From: an uncultured Clostridia bacterium
GTDB taxonomy: Bacteria > Bacillota > Clostridia > Oscillospirales > Ruminococcaceae
Reading direction: 5' to 3'
Assembly: GCA_947629335.1 (NCBI GenBank)
Contig: CANRDI010000007.1
Coordinates: 30,825 to 94,824, forward strand
Length of the DNA stretch: 64,000 nt
Positions 63,180-64,000 of this stretch are shown here, piece after piece (the stretch's first letter is position 1; the number at the start of each line of letters is the position of its first letter). The notes under the pieces were generated by a model, which searched no databases, had not been told where the DNA came from, and was given only the letters and a program-made list of their open reading frames with translations. The position numbers were made by a program, and so were the translations under genes.

Positions 63180-64000
63180 AAGAGTACAAGGGGGAAAACT
63201 TTTGAAAAAGTTTTCCCCCTTGACCCCTTTTCAAAACTTTTATGTAACGTGCTGTAAGGGAAAAGCGTTTCCATTCTCCGACCGCGCCGCAAGGCGCGGC
63301 AAGAGTACAAGGGGGAAAACTTTTAAAAAAGTTTTCCCCCTTGACCCCTTTTTAAAACTTTTATGTAACTTGCTGTAATGGAAAAGTGCTTCCGCTCTCC
63401 GACCGCGCCGCAAGGCGCGGCACATAAGTTTTTTGAAGGAGAGTCCAGAGAGGAAACTTTTTTTCAAAAAAGTTTCCTCTCTGGTCGCGGCGAAGCCGCG
63501 AAACAAGCGAAGCTTAGCGCTAAAGGGTGTGGGGAAAACAAGAGTTTTCCCCGCATTGCCGTTTCAAATGTAAGCATTTGAAACGGCAATCCGCTGGAGG
63601 GGGAGCGGGGGAACCGGCAGGTTCCCTCCGCGGTTTGGTTTTCCCACAGTGATGGGCAAGCGGAAAACAAAACGGGCGCGTGCATTTGAGGCAAAGCAAC
63701 GAATAATGCGCTTAAAATTTTTTGGGGGAAACCTTTTGAAAAAGGTTTCCCCCTTGACCCCTTTCCAAAACTTTTATGTAACGTGCTGTAATGGAAAAGT
63801 GCTTCCGCTCTCCGACCGCCGCGCAAGCGGCGGTACATAAGTTTTTTGAAAAGGAAGTCCAGAGGGAAAAACTTTTTTTCAAAAAAGTTTTTCCCTCTGG
63901 TCGCGGCGAAGCCGCGAAATAAACGCGTCAGCGAAGCGCATCAGATAAAAAGCCTACGGCTTTTTATCTTGGGTGCGGGGAAAACAAGAGTTTTCCCCGC
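63180..64000. repeat. Repeat island 5, running off the window
   Basis: Made of hairpins starting GGGGGAAAAC at 63190 and 63311 (121-base spacing), the GC hairpin CCGCGCC-gcaa-GGCGCGG, the TCCAGAGAGGAAAC hairpin with CGCGGC-GAA-GCCGCG cap at 63443-63500 (counterpart of 7885-8015) and again, altered, at 63860-63920, plus GGGGAAAACAAGAGTTTTCC palindromes at 63530 and 63975. The short frames here are repeat artefacts. Confidence 0.82.

Noticed and set aside
1..64000. tRNA or rRNA genes
   Set aside because: I looked for T-arm GTTCRANNC patterns and rRNA core strings and found none convincing; a tRNAscan run would be decisive.

Overview
The window looks like a chromosome segment of an anaerobic, spore-forming Clostridia bacterium, most likely an uncultured gut member of the Ruminococcaceae/Oscillospiraceae. 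The basis is a single-chain pyruvate:ferredoxin oxidoreductase, the sporulation genes spoIIP and ylbJ, near-consensus sigma-A promoters, strong GGAGG ribosome binding sites, BspA-like leucine-rich-repeat surface proteins and a full pectin/galacturonate catabolic locus. No rRNA, tRNA, CRISPR array or intact IS transposase gene was recognised.

Layout. 1-4.8 kb (minus strand): a polyamine operon read speD > speA-type decarboxylase > membrane protein > speE > membrane protein > a partial gene. 4.9-7.7 kb (plus): PHP phosphoesterase, AlkD-type DNA glycosylase, malic enzyme. 8.1-10.8 kb (plus): TSCPD protein, metF, thiG and the MetH reactivation domain, tightly coupled. 10.9-16.5 kb: two BspA-like surface proteins flanking uxaC. 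16.7-19.6 kb: a degenerate-GGDEF/EAL phosphodiesterase and a FIST sensor. 20.7-24.5 kb: CCA-adding enzyme (minus) and a divergent EF-G paralogue (plus). 24.9-27.5 kb: a third BspA-like protein. 27.6-51.7 kb (minus): a 22-gene pectin oligosaccharide locus. 52.4-53.9 kb: an orphan phage-type lysis cassette. 54.6-56.8 kb: spoIIP, a Rrf2 regulator and a divergent cupin. 57.9-61.5 kb: PFOR. 61.8-63.2 kb: TIGR04086 and ylbJ.

How the genes work together. The 24-kb locus encodes an LplABC-type oligosaccharide importer, cytoplasmic GH28, GH105 and GH4 enzymes, and both routes to 2-keto-3-deoxygluconate: KduI/KduD for unsaturated uronates, and UxaC/UxaB/UxaA for galacturonate. KdgK and a KDPG aldolase then yield pyruvate and glyceraldehyde 3-phosphate, and PFOR and malic enzyme handle pyruvate downstream. 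Small membrane proteins of unknown function are interleaved with the transporter genes, and no transcription factor gene lies in the locus.

Most unusual content. (1) All three BspA-like genes share a long structured leader: sigma-A promoter, multi-helix domain, a strand that can pair either as antiterminator or leave an intrinsic terminator, then a second hairpin before GGAGG. Antiterminator pairing is preserved by compensatory changes among the three copies, so this is a candidate undescribed riboswitch or attenuator. (2) Five intergenic islands of modular palindromic repeats, including 134-bp tandem arrays; two islands form about 0.8-kb near-identical inverted repeats around a 36-kb segment carrying the pectin locus. 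(3) An EF-G paralogue lacks both the switch II His and the NKxD motif. (4) A Rrf2/cupin divergon has four matching operator half-sites.
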